Assembly (NCBI RefSeq): GCF_024294805.1
Contig: NZ_JANCLU010000006.1
Coordinates: 62,001-126,000, forward strand
Direction: 5' to 3'
Origin: Alsobacter ponti
GTDB taxonomy: Bacteria; Pseudomonadota; Alphaproteobacteria; Rhizobiales; Beijerinckiaceae
Length of the DNA: 64,000 nucleotides
Made by a program: the position numbers and the translations under genes. The notes beneath the pieces are model-generated. The model was not told the origin of the DNA. It ran no database searches and saw nothing but the letters and a program-made list of their open reading frames with translations. Position 1 is the first letter of the stretch; each line of letters begins with the position of its first letter. Positions 1 to 10,684 of this stretch are shown one piece after another.

Positions 1-1
1 G

Positions 2-1084
2 CTCGACCACCACGCCAACGTCACGCGCAAGATGGTGGCGATGAGCGACGCCATCGTGGCCCACCGCACGCAGCCGCACGATCCGTTCGACACCGGCGTG
101 GTCGGCACCACCCTGATGCTGCGCATGGCGCGGCGCGAGGTGAAGCCGGTGATCGCCTTCCGCAAGATCCCGCTGGTCACGCACCAGGAGCAGTTCCTCA
201 CCTCGCAGGGGCCGATGAAGGCGTGGTTCGACCGCGCCCGCGCCATGGAGGCGGACCCCCGCACGCTGCAGGCCTGCCCGTTCCCGATGCAGCCCTGGCT
301 CGACGTCGCCGAGGGCGGCTGGTCGGTGACGGTGACGACGGACAACGACCGCGCGCTCGCCGAGCGGCTGGCCGACGAGCTGGCCGACTTCGCCTGGGCG
401 CGGCGCGACGAGTTCCTCGTGCGCGTCGCCCACTCGGTCGACGATGCTGTGCGCCTCGCCGACGCCTCCGACCGGCTCGTCGTCATCAGCGACACCGGCG
501 ACACCGTGTTCGGCGGCTCCTCCGGCGACAGCAACGTGCTGCTGGAGGCGATGCTGCGGCTCGGCATCAAGGGACGCGCCTTGGTGCCGCTGATCTCCCC
601 CACCTCCGCGCGCCGCCTGGCCGCCGCCGGGGAGGGCGCGACGGTGACCCTGCCGCTCGGCGGCGACAGCGCGCCCGCCTTCTTCAAGCCGCTGGAAGTG
701 ACCGGCATCGTGCGCAAGGTCGGCGGCGGCGTCATCGCGCTCTCCGACGTCCACCAGCGCGAGGTCGACATGGGGGTCACCGTGGTGTTCGAGGTGGGTC
801 CGGTGACGCTGCTCGTCAGCGAGCTGCGCGGCCTCGCCGGCAACGTGCCGGACATCTACCGCGCCTTCGGCATCGAGCCCTCGCAGTACCGCATGGCGGT
901 GCTGAAGACGGCCTCGAACTTCCAGTATTTCGCCTCCATCGCGCCGCGCGTCATCCGCGCCGACACGCGCGGGCCGGGGCAGTCCGACATCATGACTCTG
1001 CCGTGGTCGCGCATTCCGCGACCGGTCTATCCGCTGGATCCGATCACCGACTGGCGGGTGGAGCGCGGCGCGCGGGCGGCCTGA
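2..1084 (+). CDS. M81 family metallopeptidase (MlrC-like), N-terminus outside window
   Basis: The reading frame is open from the first bases of the window, so the start lies upstream; the first visible ATG at 32 is internal. The opening residues contain a DHHAN segment and then PHDPFDTG, which match the conserved core of the M81/MlrC family (named for the enzyme that cuts linearised microcystin). The C-terminal half shows the MlrC C-terminal domain: a PLGGDS strand, an SELRG segment, YRAFGIEPSQY and a final LPWSRIPRPVYPLDP. Proteins of this family are usually near 490-500 residues; about 360 are visible. The true substrate of most members is unknown. It sits 50 bp upstream of a peptide-type ABC importer on the same strand, so it probably processes the imported compound in the cytoplasm. 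Family assignment is firm, substrate is not. Confidence 0.85.
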   Translation, partial: LDHHANVTRKMVAMSDAIVAHRTQPHDPFDTGVVGTTLMLRMARREVKPVIAFRKIPLVTHQEQFLTSQGPMKAWFDRARAMEADPRTLQACPFPMQPWLDVAEGGWSVTVTTDNDRALAERLADELADFAWARRDEFLVRVAHSVDDAVRLADASDRLVVISDTGDTVFGGSSGDSNVLLEAMLRLGIKGRALVPLISPTSARRLAAAGEGATVTLPLGGDSAPAFFKPLEVTGIVRKVGGGVIALSDVHQREVDMGVTVVFEVGPVTLLVSELRGLAGNVPDIYRAFGIEPSQYRMAVLKTASNFQYFASIAPRVIRADTRGPGQSDIMTLPWSRIPRPVYPLDPITDWRVERGARAA

Positions 1085-1134
1085 GCCGCGCGCGGGACAA
1101 TTCGGTTTTCTTCGAGAGCGGGAGGGTACGTCAC

Positions 1135-2670
1135 ATGCCGAGCCGACTTCGCCGACTGGGACTTTCTGGACTCCTGCTGGGCGCGGCGGCGCTGCTGGCG
1201 CCGGGCGCGTCGGCCGCCGACCTCAAGGGAGGCAAGCTGCGCGTCGCCATCATCGGGGACATGACCAACTTCGACCCGATGCAGTTCTCGACGGTCAACT
1301 TCCCGCTGATCAAGAACCTCTACGACAGCCTCATCGAGTACACGCCCGACGGCAAGGCCGTGCCCAGCCTCGCCAGCGACTGGAAGATCGCGCCCGACGC
1401 GACCTCCGTCACCGTGACGCTGCGCAAGGACGTCAAGTTCCAGTCCGGCGCGCCGCTGACGGCGGACGCCGTCGCCGCGACGCTGAAGAAGGGGGCCGAC
1501 CCGCAGAAGGGCAAGAACGTCTACGCCACCATGTCCTTCGTGAAGGACTGGACGGTCGTCGACCCGCAGACCATCCGGCTCAACTTCAACGGCCCCGCGC
1601 CGGAGCGGCAGGTGACGGACCTGCTGCAGTTCCTCTCGGTCATCGACCCGGCCGGCATCGACACGGTGGAAGCCAAGCCCGCCGGCGCCGGCCCGTTCAC
1701 GCTCGGCGAGCGCGTCGTCGGCCAGCGCATCGTGCTCAAGAAGAACCCCGCCTACTGGCGCGACAAGGAGCCCGTCGTCGACGAGGTGACGCTCACCGTC
1801 TTCACCGAGGACGCGGCCGCCTCGGCGGCGCTGGAATCCGGCGCGGTCGACATGGTCTACGGCAGCACCGCCCGCAGCGCCGTGCGCCTGCGCGACGCCG
1901 GCTACCAGCTCATCCAGGGCCCCGGTCCGCTGGTGCAGGTGTTCCGCATCAACTCGACGCGCGGACCGTTCAAGAACGCCAAGTTCCGCCAGGCCTTCAA
2001 CTATTTGATGGACCGCCAGGCCATCCTGCGCGCCGGCTATGCCGGCCTCGGCGAGGTGGTGGCGCTGCCCTGGGCGCCGGCGAGCCCGGCCTTCGACAAG
2101 TCCTACAACCAGGCCTACGCGTTCAATATCGACAAGGCCAAGGCGCTGCTCGCCGAGTCCGGCCTGCCGGCGGCGGAGATGTCGAACTGGAAGCTGCTGG
2201 TCAACGGCAGCGACGAGCCGTCCGTGCTGATCTCGCAGATCGTGCAGGGCTCGCTGGCCAAGGCCGGCATCAACACCCAGCTCGACGTGCAGCAGGGCGC
2301 GGAGTTCATCGACGCGCTGCTCAAGGGCCGGTTCGACGCGGTGTTCGGCGGCGTCGGCAACGTCCAGAAGTTCCCGACCCGCGTGGCGACGAACAGCATT
2401 TACCGCACGTCGAACAACCCGATCCTCGGCACGCCGCACCCGCATCCCGAATACGTCGCGGCGATCGACAAGGTCGGCACGACCACCGGCTCGGGCGACC
2501 AGCTCAAGGCGGCCTACGACGCGCTGAACAAGTCGATGGTGGAGGCGGCGTTCGCCATTCCGACGAACACCTACGACACCGGCCTGACCCTCGCGGCGAA
2601 GAACGTCTCCGGCTTCACGCTCGACATCGACAACATGCTCGTGCTGCGGACCGTCGGCTTCAAGCCGTGA
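1135..2670 (+). CDS. Peptide-type ABC transporter substrate-binding protein (SBP family 5)
   Basis: A 511-residue periplasmic binding protein of the DppA/OppA family. The start ATG is preceded at 8 bp by GGAGGG (1121-1126). Residues 1-27 form a signal peptide (RLRR, a hydrophobic run, then PGASA before the cut). The mature protein shows family-5 features: an early NFDPMQF segment, SDWKIAPDATSVTVTLRKDVKF, GAGPFTLGE, and a PFKNAKFRQAFNYLMDR helix. It is first of four consecutive transport genes (binding protein, fused ATPase, two permeases). Family 5 proteins bind di- and oligopeptides but also nickel, opines and sugars, so the ligand cannot be named; the M81 peptidase upstream suggests a peptide-like compound. 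Confidence 0.9.
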   Translation: MPSRLRRLGLSGLLLGAAALLAPGASAADLKGGKLRVAIIGDMTNFDPMQFSTVNFPLIKNLYDSLIEYTPDGKAVPSLASDWKIAPDATSVTVTLRKDVKFQSGAPLTADAVAATLKKGADPQKGKNVYATMSFVKDWTVVDPQTIRLNFNGPAPERQVTDLLQFLSVIDPAGIDTVEAKPAGAGPFTLGERVVGQRIVLKKNPAYWRDKEPVVDEVTLTVFTEDAAASAALESGAVDMVYGSTARSAVRLRDAGYQLIQGPGPLVQVFRINSTRGPFKNAKFRQAFNYLMDRQAILRAGYAGLGEVVALPWAPASPAFDKSYNQAYAFNIDKAKALLAESGLPAAEMSNWKLLVNGSDEPSVLISQIVQGSLAKAGINTQLDVQQGAEFIDALLKGRFDAVFGGVGNVQKFPTRVATNSIYRTSNNPILGTPHPHPEYVAAIDKVGTTTGSGDQLKAAYDALNKSMVEAAFAIPTNTYDTGLTLAAKNVSGFTLDIDNMLVLRTVGFKP

Positions 2671-2695
2671 GGCCGAGGTCCGCCACGTCCCCCGA

Positions 2696-4749
<2,054 letters not shown>

Positions 4750-4753
<4 letters not shown>

Positions 4754-5628
4754 GGCTGCCGCGCCGCATCCTCGCCTTCGCCGGCCGGCTGCTCTCCCAG
4801 CCCGGCCCGCTGGCGAGCGTGCTGTTTCTCGTGGGCCTCGCCTTGCTCGCCGCCTTCGCCGACAGGCTCGGCATCGACCCGCTGGCGCAGGACATCGCCG
4901 CCTCGCTCGAGGGCCCGTCGGCGGCGCACTGGTTCGGCACGGACGAACTCGGCCGCGACATTGGCGCGCGCGTCATCCACGGCGCGCGCACCTCGCTCAT
5001 CACCGCCGCCGGCGCGGTGCTCATCGCCGGCGCGGTCGGCGTGCCGATCGGCCTCGTCGCCGGCTTCTTCGGCGGCTGGCGCGACGCGGCGCTGATGCGC
5101 GCCGTCGACGTGCTGATGGCGTTGCCAGGCATCCTGCTCGCCATGGCGCTCATCGCCGTCATCGGGCGCAGCCAGTCGGCGGCGCTGGTGGCGGTGGGCA
5201 TCACCGGCATTCCCAGCTTCGCGCGGGTCACCCGCGCGCAGGTGCTGTCGCTGCGCAAGCGCGACTTCGTCACCGCCGTCGAGGCGTTCGGCGGCACGCC
5301 CGGCTACAACATGTTCCGCACTGTGCTGCCGAACGCGTGGAGCCCCATCCTGGTGCAGGTGGTGGTGCTGTCGTCGGTGGCGATCCTGCTGGAGGCGGCG
5401 CTGGCCTTCCTCGGGGTCGGCATCCCGCCGCCCACGCCGAGCTGGGGCGAGATGCTGCGCACGGGCAAGTCCTATCTCCACGACGCGCCGCACTACGCCG
5501 TGCTGCCGGGGCTGGTGCTGACGGTGACCATCCTCGCCTTCGACACGCTGGGCCGCGGCATGACGCGCCTGCTGGAGGACCGGGATTCGGGCGCGAGCGG
5601 GCTCAAGCTGGAGCAGGCGTCGCGATGA
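4750..5628 (+). CDS. Peptide ABC transporter permease, DppC type
   Basis: 292-residue inner-membrane permease of the DppB/DppC (BPD transport) family. It has an N-terminal membrane segment (SVLFLVGLALLAAF), the DppC hallmark HWFGTDELGRD, and the cytoplasmic EAA-type loop around DFVTAVEAFGGTPGYNMFRTVLPNAWSP read in two pieces. The start ATG overlaps the ATPase stop by 4 bp and the stop overlaps the next gene, so the genes are translationally coupled. The DppC-type gene comes before the DppB-type gene, the reverse of the usual order. Confidence 0.92.
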
Positions 5629-6572
5629 TCTCCTACCTGCTGCGCCGCATCCTGCAATTGCTGCCCGTGCTGCTGATCGCCTCGGTGCTTGTGTGGGGGA
5701 TGATCTACGCCGTGCCGGGCAATCCGGTCGCCGTCATGGTGGGCGAGAACGCCTCGGCCGAGCAGGTGGCGGCCGAGACCGCGCGGCTCGGGCTCGACAG
5801 GCCGGTGGCGGTGCAATACGCGGCGTGGCTCGGCAGCGCGCTGCGTGGCGACCTCGGCGCATCGATCCACAGCCGCGAGCCGGTGCTGAAGCTGATCGGC
5901 GAGCGCCTGCCCGCCACGCTGCAACTCGCGGCGCTGGCGACGCTGCTGGCGCTGGCGCTCGGCATCCCCGTGGCGCTGGCCGGCGCGGTCGCGCCGAACT
6001 CCTGGCTCGACCGTTTGCTGAGCGGCTGGAGCGCGCTGGCGCTGGGCGTGCCGACCTTCTGGCTCGGCATCTTGCTGATCCTGCTCTTCGCCGTCGAGCT
6101 GCGCTGGCTGCCCTCCGCGTCGGGCTACGTGGCGTTCTGGGATGCGCCGCTGCAGACGCTGCGCAACACGGCGCTGCCGGCGCTGACGCTCGCCGTCTAC
6201 GTCTCCGGCATCTTCGCGCGCTTCCTGCGGGCCTCGCTGATCACCGAGCTGAACGCCGACTATGTCCGCACCGCGCGCGCCAAGGGGCTTCCCGAGCGCA
6301 CGGTGGTGATGCGCCACGCCCTGCGCAACGCGCTGCTGCCCTTCATCACCATCGTCGGCATCATGACGGCGAGCTTCATCGGCGGGGCGGTGGTGACGGA
6401 GTCGGTGTTCACCTATCCCGGCATCGGGCGCCTGCTCATCCAGGCGATCAGCTCGCGCGACTATCCGCTGATCCAGGGCTGCATCCTCGTCATCCTCGGC
6501 ATCTACGTCGCCATCAACGTCGTGGTCGACCTCGTCTACGCCTATGTCGACCCGCGCATCGAGTATTCGTGA
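5625..6572 (+). CDS. Peptide ABC transporter permease, DppB type
   Basis: 315 residues, starting at an ATG that overlaps the preceding stop (ATGA). The N-terminus ISYLLRRILQLLPVLLIAS is the typical DppB first membrane helix, followed by the periplasmic VPGNPV loop, and the coupling loop NADYVRTARAKGLPERTVVM. About six membrane segments are predicted. It forms the membrane channel together with the preceding DppC-type protein. The last bases overlap a possible GTG start of the following dehydrogenase. Confidence 0.92.
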   Translation: MISYLLRRILQLLPVLLIASVLVWGMIYAVPGNPVAVMVGENASAEQVAAETARLGLDRPVAVQYAAWLGSALRGDLGASIHSREPVLKLIGERLPATLQLAALATLLALALGIPVALAGAVAPNSWLDRLLSGWSALALGVPTFWLGILLILLFAVELRWLPSASGYVAFWDAPLQTLRNTALPALTLAVYVSGIFARFLRASLITELNADYVRTARAKGLPERTVVMRHALRNALLPFITIVGIMTASFIGGAVVTESVFTYPGIGRLLIQAISSRDYPLIQGCILVILGIYVAINVVVDLVYAYVDPRIEYS

Positions 6573-6577
6573 GCGCC

Positions 6578-7369
6578 ATGACCGACCTCTCCGACGACGC
6601 CCCCGCCAAGCTGTTCGACCTCACCGGACAGGTCGCCCTCGTCACCGGGGCGTCGCGCGGGCTGGGCTGGACGATGGCGCGGGCGCTGGCGGCGGCGGGC
6701 GCGGCGGTGGTCATCACCGCCCGCGACGCGGCGACGCTGGAGCGGCGGGCAGGGGAGTTGCGCGACGCCGGCGCGCGCTGCGAGGCGATGGCCTTCGACG
6801 TCGCCGACGGCCCGGCGGTCGACGCCGCGGTGGCGGAGACGGGCGCGCGCTTCGGCCGCCTCGACATCCTCCTCAGCAACGCCGGGCTGACCTCGCGCAA
6901 GCCGCTGCTGGAGCAGAGCGACGAGGACTGGACGCGCGTCATCGACGCCGACCTCACGGCCGGCTGGCGGCTGGCCCGCGCGGCGGCGCGGCTGATGGTC
7001 CCGGCGGGGCGGGGGCGCATGGTGTTCACCTCCTCGATCATGGGCGTGGTGGCGCGCCCCACCGTGACCGGCTACGTGGCCGCCAAGGCGGGCCTGAACG
7101 GGCTGGTGCGGGCGCTGGCGGTGGAACTCGCGCCGGCGGGGGTGACGGTCAACGCCATCGCCCCGGGCTATTTCCGGACCGAGGGCAACGAGTCGCTGCG
7201 GCGAGGCGACCCCGGCTTCGAGGCGCGGATTTCGGCGCGCACGCCGGCCGGCCGCTGGGGCGAACCGCGCGAACTCGCGGCGGCGGCGCTCTACCTCGCC
7301 TCGCCGGCGGCGGGCTACACGACGGGGACGGTGCTGACGGTCGACGGCGGCCTCACCGCCGCGATCTGA
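6578..7369 (+). CDS. Short-chain dehydrogenase/reductase (SDR, 3-ketoacyl-ACP reductase-like)
   Basis: 263 residues of the classical SDR fold. The nucleotide-binding motif TGASRGLG is near residue 24, the NAG motif is present, and the catalytic set is Ser153, Tyr166 and Lys170 (GYVAAKAG). The C-terminal GTVLTVDGG is also typical. An in-frame GTG at 6569 overlaps the permease stop and is an alternative start. It presumably performs an NAD(P)-dependent oxidation or reduction on a molecule brought in by the upstream importer; the exact substrate is not readable from sequence. It converges on the GntR regulator gene with only 7 bp between stops. Confidence 0.88.
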   Translation: MTDLSDDAPAKLFDLTGQVALVTGASRGLGWTMARALAAAGAAVVITARDAATLERRAGELRDAGARCEAMAFDVADGPAVDAAVAETGARFGRLDILLSNAGLTSRKPLLEQSDEDWTRVIDADLTAGWRLARAAARLMVPAGRGRMVFTSSIMGVVARPTVTGYVAAKAGLNGLVRALAVELAPAGVTVNAIAPGYFRTEGNESLRRGDPGFEARISARTPAGRWGEPRELAAAALYLASPAAGYTTGTVLTVDGGLTAAI

Positions 7370-7376
7370 GGCGGCT

Positions 7377-8159
7377 CTAGAAGAAGCCGATGGCGCGCTG
7401 CATGGCGCGCCCGAAATGCACTTCCAGCGCGGCTTCGGCGGCCTGCGGGTCGCGCGCCTTGCAGGCCTTGATGATCTCCAGGTGCTCCGTCAGCGTGCGG
7501 ATCACCAGCGGCGAGGACAGGCGGAACTCGCGGTCGAGCCGCACGAGCTGCACGAAACGCTGGGCCTGCGTGTAGGCGGCCTCGATCATCGGATTGGCCA
7601 GGATGGAGACGACCTCCATGTGGAAGCCGAAATCGACGCCCTCCAGCTCCCGCGCCGAGTCCAGCGTCAGCTCGCGCCCGCGCACCGCCTCGATGGCCTC
7701 GTGATGGCGCCGCTCGATGTCCTCGATGCGCGGCATCGGCGCGACCTCGGCGAAGCTGCGCACGGCGGCGCGCTCCAGGATCATGCGCAGCTGGTAGGAG
7801 TTGCGCACGAGGGAGAAGTCGGGCTTGCGCAGCTCGATGCCGGAGCGGGCGTGGATGGTGAGCCAGCCCTCAGCCTGCAAGACGCGCAGCGCGTCGCGCA
7901 GCGGGCCGACCGGCACGCCGAGGATCTTCACCAGCTCGTTCTGCGAGAGAAACGCCCCCGGCTCGATGCGGCGGTCGAACAGCGCCTGGATGAAGCGGTC
8001 GCGCGCCACGTCGCCGAGGCTGCGGCCGGACCGGTCGACCTCGAAGGCGGCGGGCTCGGCGGCGGCGTCGTCGGATACCGACAGTCCTGAATCGTCGCTT
8101 GCGGCGACCGGGGATTGTGATCTACCTTTCACGCCATCTGATCTATCACAGAGCGTCAT
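7377..8159 (-). CDS. GntR family transcriptional regulator (FadR/FCD subfamily)
   Basis: 260 residues. The winged helix-turn-helix lies at about residues 50-115 (LSQNELVKILGVPVGPLRDALRVL), followed by the all-helical FCD ligand-binding domain with conserved Arg and His positions (RMILERAAVRSF, HHEAIEA, HMEVV, LTEHLEII). FCD regulators usually bind carboxylic acids or sugar acids and repress an adjacent gene set. Here the gene is divergent from an operon with two enolase-superfamily enzymes, which it very likely controls. An in-frame GTG at 8132 would remove nine residues from the N-terminus. Candidate operator half-sites lie over its 5' end at 8118-8148. Confidence 0.9.
   Translation of the reverse strand: MTLCDRSDGVKGRSQSPVAASDDSGLSVSDDAAAEPAAFEVDRSGRSLGDVARDRFIQALFDRRIEPGAFLSQNELVKILGVPVGPLRDALRVLQAEGWLTIHARSGIELRKPDFSLVRNSYQLRMILERAAVRSFAEVAPMPRIEDIERRHHEAIEAVRGRELTLDSARELEGVDFGFHMEVVSILANPMIEAAYTQAQRFVQLVRLDREFRLSSPLVIRTLTEHLEIIKACKARDPQAAEAALEVHFGRAMQRAIGFF
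8118..8148. promoter_or_regulatory. Candidate GntR operator: TGATCTATCA palindrome plus TGATCTA half-site
   Basis: Between the GntR gene and the divergent enzyme operon there is a palindrome TGATCTATCA (8139-8148, form TGATNNATCA) and a partial copy TGATCTACC (8118-8126), 21 bp apart, i.e. two helical turns. The short AT-containing palindromes and their position suit a GntR/FCD operator controlling both directions. No binding data; inference from position and symmetry. Confidence 0.4.
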
Positions 8160-8191
8160 TGATGAACAGACGCCTGTCGGGAGAGACGCCG

Positions 8192-9331
8192 ATGCGGATC
8201 GAGGGCTTCACGCTCACGCGGTTCCAGTACGCGCGCGACCGGGTGATCGGCGACAGCCAGGTCCATATTGCGCACGCCCACTACGTGACGCTGGAACTGC
8301 ACGCCGGCGGCCACACCGGCCTCGGCTTCGCCATCAACCTGTTTCACCCGCTGCCCTCGCTCGCCGAGATCGAGCGCATCTTCCGCGAGGAGGCGTGGCC
8401 GGGGCTGGAAGGCCAGCCCCCGGCGGGCCTCGTCCACCGCGTGGCGCGGCCGCGCGGCGGCAATGTGCGCCGCATGAGCCTGCCCTTCGAGGAAGCGATC
8501 AACCAGGCGTGCTGGGACCTCGCCGCCAAGCAGGTCGGGCTGCCGCTCTACCGGCTTCTCGGCGGCCACGATCCCCACGTGCGCGCCTATGCGAGCGGGC
8601 TCGACTACCACCTGAGCGACAAGGATTACTCGCGCTTCTTCGCAGAGGCGGCGGCGCAGGGCTATCGCGGCTTCAAGATCAAGGTCGGCCACCCCGACGT
8701 GGAGTGGGACCTGCACCGCCTTCGCCTGCTGCGCGAGGCGGTCGACGGGCTCGGCCCGGTGATGGTGGACGCCAACGAGGCCTGGTCCCCGCGCGAGGCG
8801 GTGCGCCGGCTCGACATCTACCGCCGCGCCGGGTTCGACATCCTGTGGGTCGAGGACCCCTGCCTGCGCGACGACTTCGACGGCCTGCGCGAAATCCGCG
8901 AAGGCGCGCCGTGGGTGCACGTCAACTCGGGCGAGTACCTCGACCTGCGCGGCAAGCGCAAGCTGATCGAGGCGCGCGGCGTCGACCTGCTCAACGTCCA
9001 CGGCCATTTCTCGGACGTGATGCGGGCGGGGTGGCTGGCGGCCGAGCACGGCATCCCCGTGACGCTCGGCAACACCATGCTGGAGCTGGGCGTCCACCTC
9101 GCCGCCGCGCTGCCGGAGGCGCACTGGCTCGAATATTCGTTCCAGAACTACAACCACCTCGTCGAGGAGCCCGTCGTCTTCAGCGAGGGCTACGCCGTCG
9201 CTCCCGAGCGGCCCGGGCACGGCCTCGTGCTGAGCGAGGCGGCGCGGCGCGAGCACGCCTGTCCCGACGTGCGGGACGCGGCGGACCTGCCGCCCGCGCC
9301 CCGCAGCAGCCCCATTCGCCTGTCGGCCTGA
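8192..9331 (+). CDS. Mandelate racemase / muconate lactonizing enzyme family protein (enolase superfamily)
   Basis: 379 residues starting at ATG 8192, chosen because GGGAGAG sits 6-7 bp upstream; an ATG at 8162 lacks such a site. The TIM-barrel shows the acid-sugar/racemase set: Lys162 and Lys164 (KIKVG), metal ligands Asp193 (VDANEAW), Glu221 (WVEDP) and Glu248 (SGEYLD). Enzymes of this group abstract the proton next to a carboxylate, giving dehydration, racemisation or cycloisomerisation. With a sugar-type ABC importer behind it, an acid-sugar dehydratase is the most likely role, but the late NVHGHFSD and GNTMLELG segments do not let me name the substrate. Confidence 0.88.
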   Translation: MRIEGFTLTRFQYARDRVIGDSQVHIAHAHYVTLELHAGGHTGLGFAINLFHPLPSLAEIERIFREEAWPGLEGQPPAGLVHRVARPRGGNVRRMSLPFEEAINQACWDLAAKQVGLPLYRLLGGHDPHVRAYASGLDYHLSDKDYSRFFAEAAAQGYRGFKIKVGHPDVEWDLHRLRLLREAVDGLGPVMVDANEAWSPREAVRRLDIYRRAGFDILWVEDPCLRDDFDGLREIREGAPWVHVNSGEYLDLRGKRKLIEARGVDLLNVHGHFSDVMRAGWLAAEHGIPVTLGNTMLELGVHLAAALPEAHWLEYSFQNYNHLVEEPVVFSEGYAVAPERPGHGLVLSEAARREHACPDVRDAADLPPAPRSSPIRLSA

Positions 9332-9392
9332 CCGCCGCCGTCGAACGCCGGCCCGCGTGGCCGGCGCGCATCGTCAGAGAGGGGAGGAAATC

Positions 9393-10631
9393 ATGAAGAT
9401 CGACCGCAGGACCGTCCTGGGCGGACTGGCCGCGGCCCCGCTCGCGGGGCTCGCGCCTGGCCGCGCCTTCGCGCAGAAGGCCGGCATCAACTACTGGCAC
9501 CACTTCACGTCGACCACGGAGTTCAAGGGGCTGGAGCGCGTGATCGCGCTGTTCAACCAGAAATATCCCGACATCGCGGTGACGCAGGAGAACATCCCGA
9601 ACCCCGAGTACATGTCCAAGATGACGGCCGCCGTCGTCGCCAACGCGCGGCCGGACACCTGCATGGTGGTGGCCGAGCGCGCCAGCGACCTCGTCGCCAT
9701 GGGCGGGCTCGTCGACCTCACCGACCGCATCAAGAAGTGGCCGCGCTACGGGGAGTATCCCGACCAGGCCTGGGCCGGCGCGACCGTGAACGGCAAGATC
9801 TACGGCATCCCCGCCTTCACCTTCGTGGACTGGATGTACTACCGGAAGGACTGGTTCGCCGAGAAGGGCATCGCGCCGCCCAAGACCTACCAGGAGTTCC
9901 TGGAGGCGGCGATCAAGGTCTCGGACCCGTCCAAGAACCGCTACGGCCTCAGCCTGCGCGGCGGCGCCGGCGGCTTCAAGTACGTGCTCGACCTCATCGA
10001 GGCGTGGGGCTCGCCGATCGTCCGCGACGGCAAGAACGCGATGGACAAGAAGAAGGCCACCGAGGCGGTCGACTTCTACGCGGGCATCCTGACCAAGCAC
10101 AAGGCCGCCCCGCCGAGCGCGCCCAACGACAGCTACCGCCAGATCATGGAGGCCTTCAAGACCGGCCAGACGGCGATGGTGTGGCACCATACCGGCTCGC
10201 TCACCGAGATCCAGGCCGCGCTGAAGCCCGACCAGTTCGGCACGCTGCCCATGCCGGCCGGCCCGGCCGCGCATATCGCGCGCCTGACCTACCTGTTCAA
10301 CGGCGTCTCCAACCCCGCCAAGACCGACGCCGACATGCAGTGGATCTCGTTCTGGGCGGAGCCGGAGCCGGCCATCGCCTTCCTCGAGGAGACGGGCTAC
10401 TTCCCGTCCTCGCCGAAGGTGGCGGCCGACGAGCGCATCACCAAGAACCCGCTCTACACCGCCGCCGTCGAGACGACGAAGTTCGGCCGCCTGCCGCCCA
10501 CCTTCGTCGGCGTCGCCGGCTGGTCGGAGACGGTCGTGCTGCCGGAGTTCCAGAAGGTGCTGGTCGGCCGCGCCACGGCCGAGCAGGCGGTCGACGCCAT
10601 GATGGCCGGCCTCGACGCCGCCCTGAAGTAA
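9393..10631 (+). CDS. Sugar ABC transporter substrate-binding protein (SBP family 1)
   Basis: 412-residue binding protein of the MalE/UgpB type. GGGGAGG (9381-9387) is the ribosome-binding site. The N-terminus has DRRTVLGG followed by a hydrophobic stretch and an AFA cut site, a plausible twin-arginine signal. Mature features are YWHHFTSTTEF, IALFNQKYPDI, and GIPAFTFVDWMYYRKDWF. It delivers a carbohydrate or sugar acid to the two permeases at 12651 and 13604. A strong hairpin follows directly after the stop and may raise the level of this protein over the downstream genes. Confidence 0.9.
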   Translation: MKIDRRTVLGGLAAAPLAGLAPGRAFAQKAGINYWHHFTSTTEFKGLERVIALFNQKYPDIAVTQENIPNPEYMSKMTAAVVANARPDTCMVVAERASDLVAMGGLVDLTDRIKKWPRYGEYPDQAWAGATVNGKIYGIPAFTFVDWMYYRKDWFAEKGIAPPKTYQEFLEAAIKVSDPSKNRYGLSLRGGAGGFKYVLDLIEAWGSPIVRDGKNAMDKKKATEAVDFYAGILTKHKAAPPSAPNDSYRQIMEAFKTGQTAMVWHHTGSLTEIQAALKPDQFGTLPMPAGPAAHIARLTYLFNGVSNPAKTDADMQWISFWAEPEPAIAFLEETGYFPSSPKVAADERITKNPLYTAAVETTKFGRLPPTFVGVAGWSETVVLPEFQKVLVGRATAEQAVDAMMAGLDAALK

Positions 10632-10639
10632 GCGCAAGC

Positions 10640-10666
10640 GCCGGGGCCGCCGCGCGCGGCCCCGGC
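10640..10666 (+). terminator. Intercistronic hairpin after binding-protein gene
   Basis: An 11-bp perfect stem (10640-10650 with 10656-10666, CCGGGGCCGC against GCGGCCCCGG plus one outer G-C pair) closes a 5-nt loop. There is no T-run, so it is more likely an attenuator or mRNA-stabilising hairpin between the binding protein and the rest of the operon than a full terminator. Confidence 0.5.
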
Positions 10667-10684
10667 TCCCCCGCGGAGACCGCC

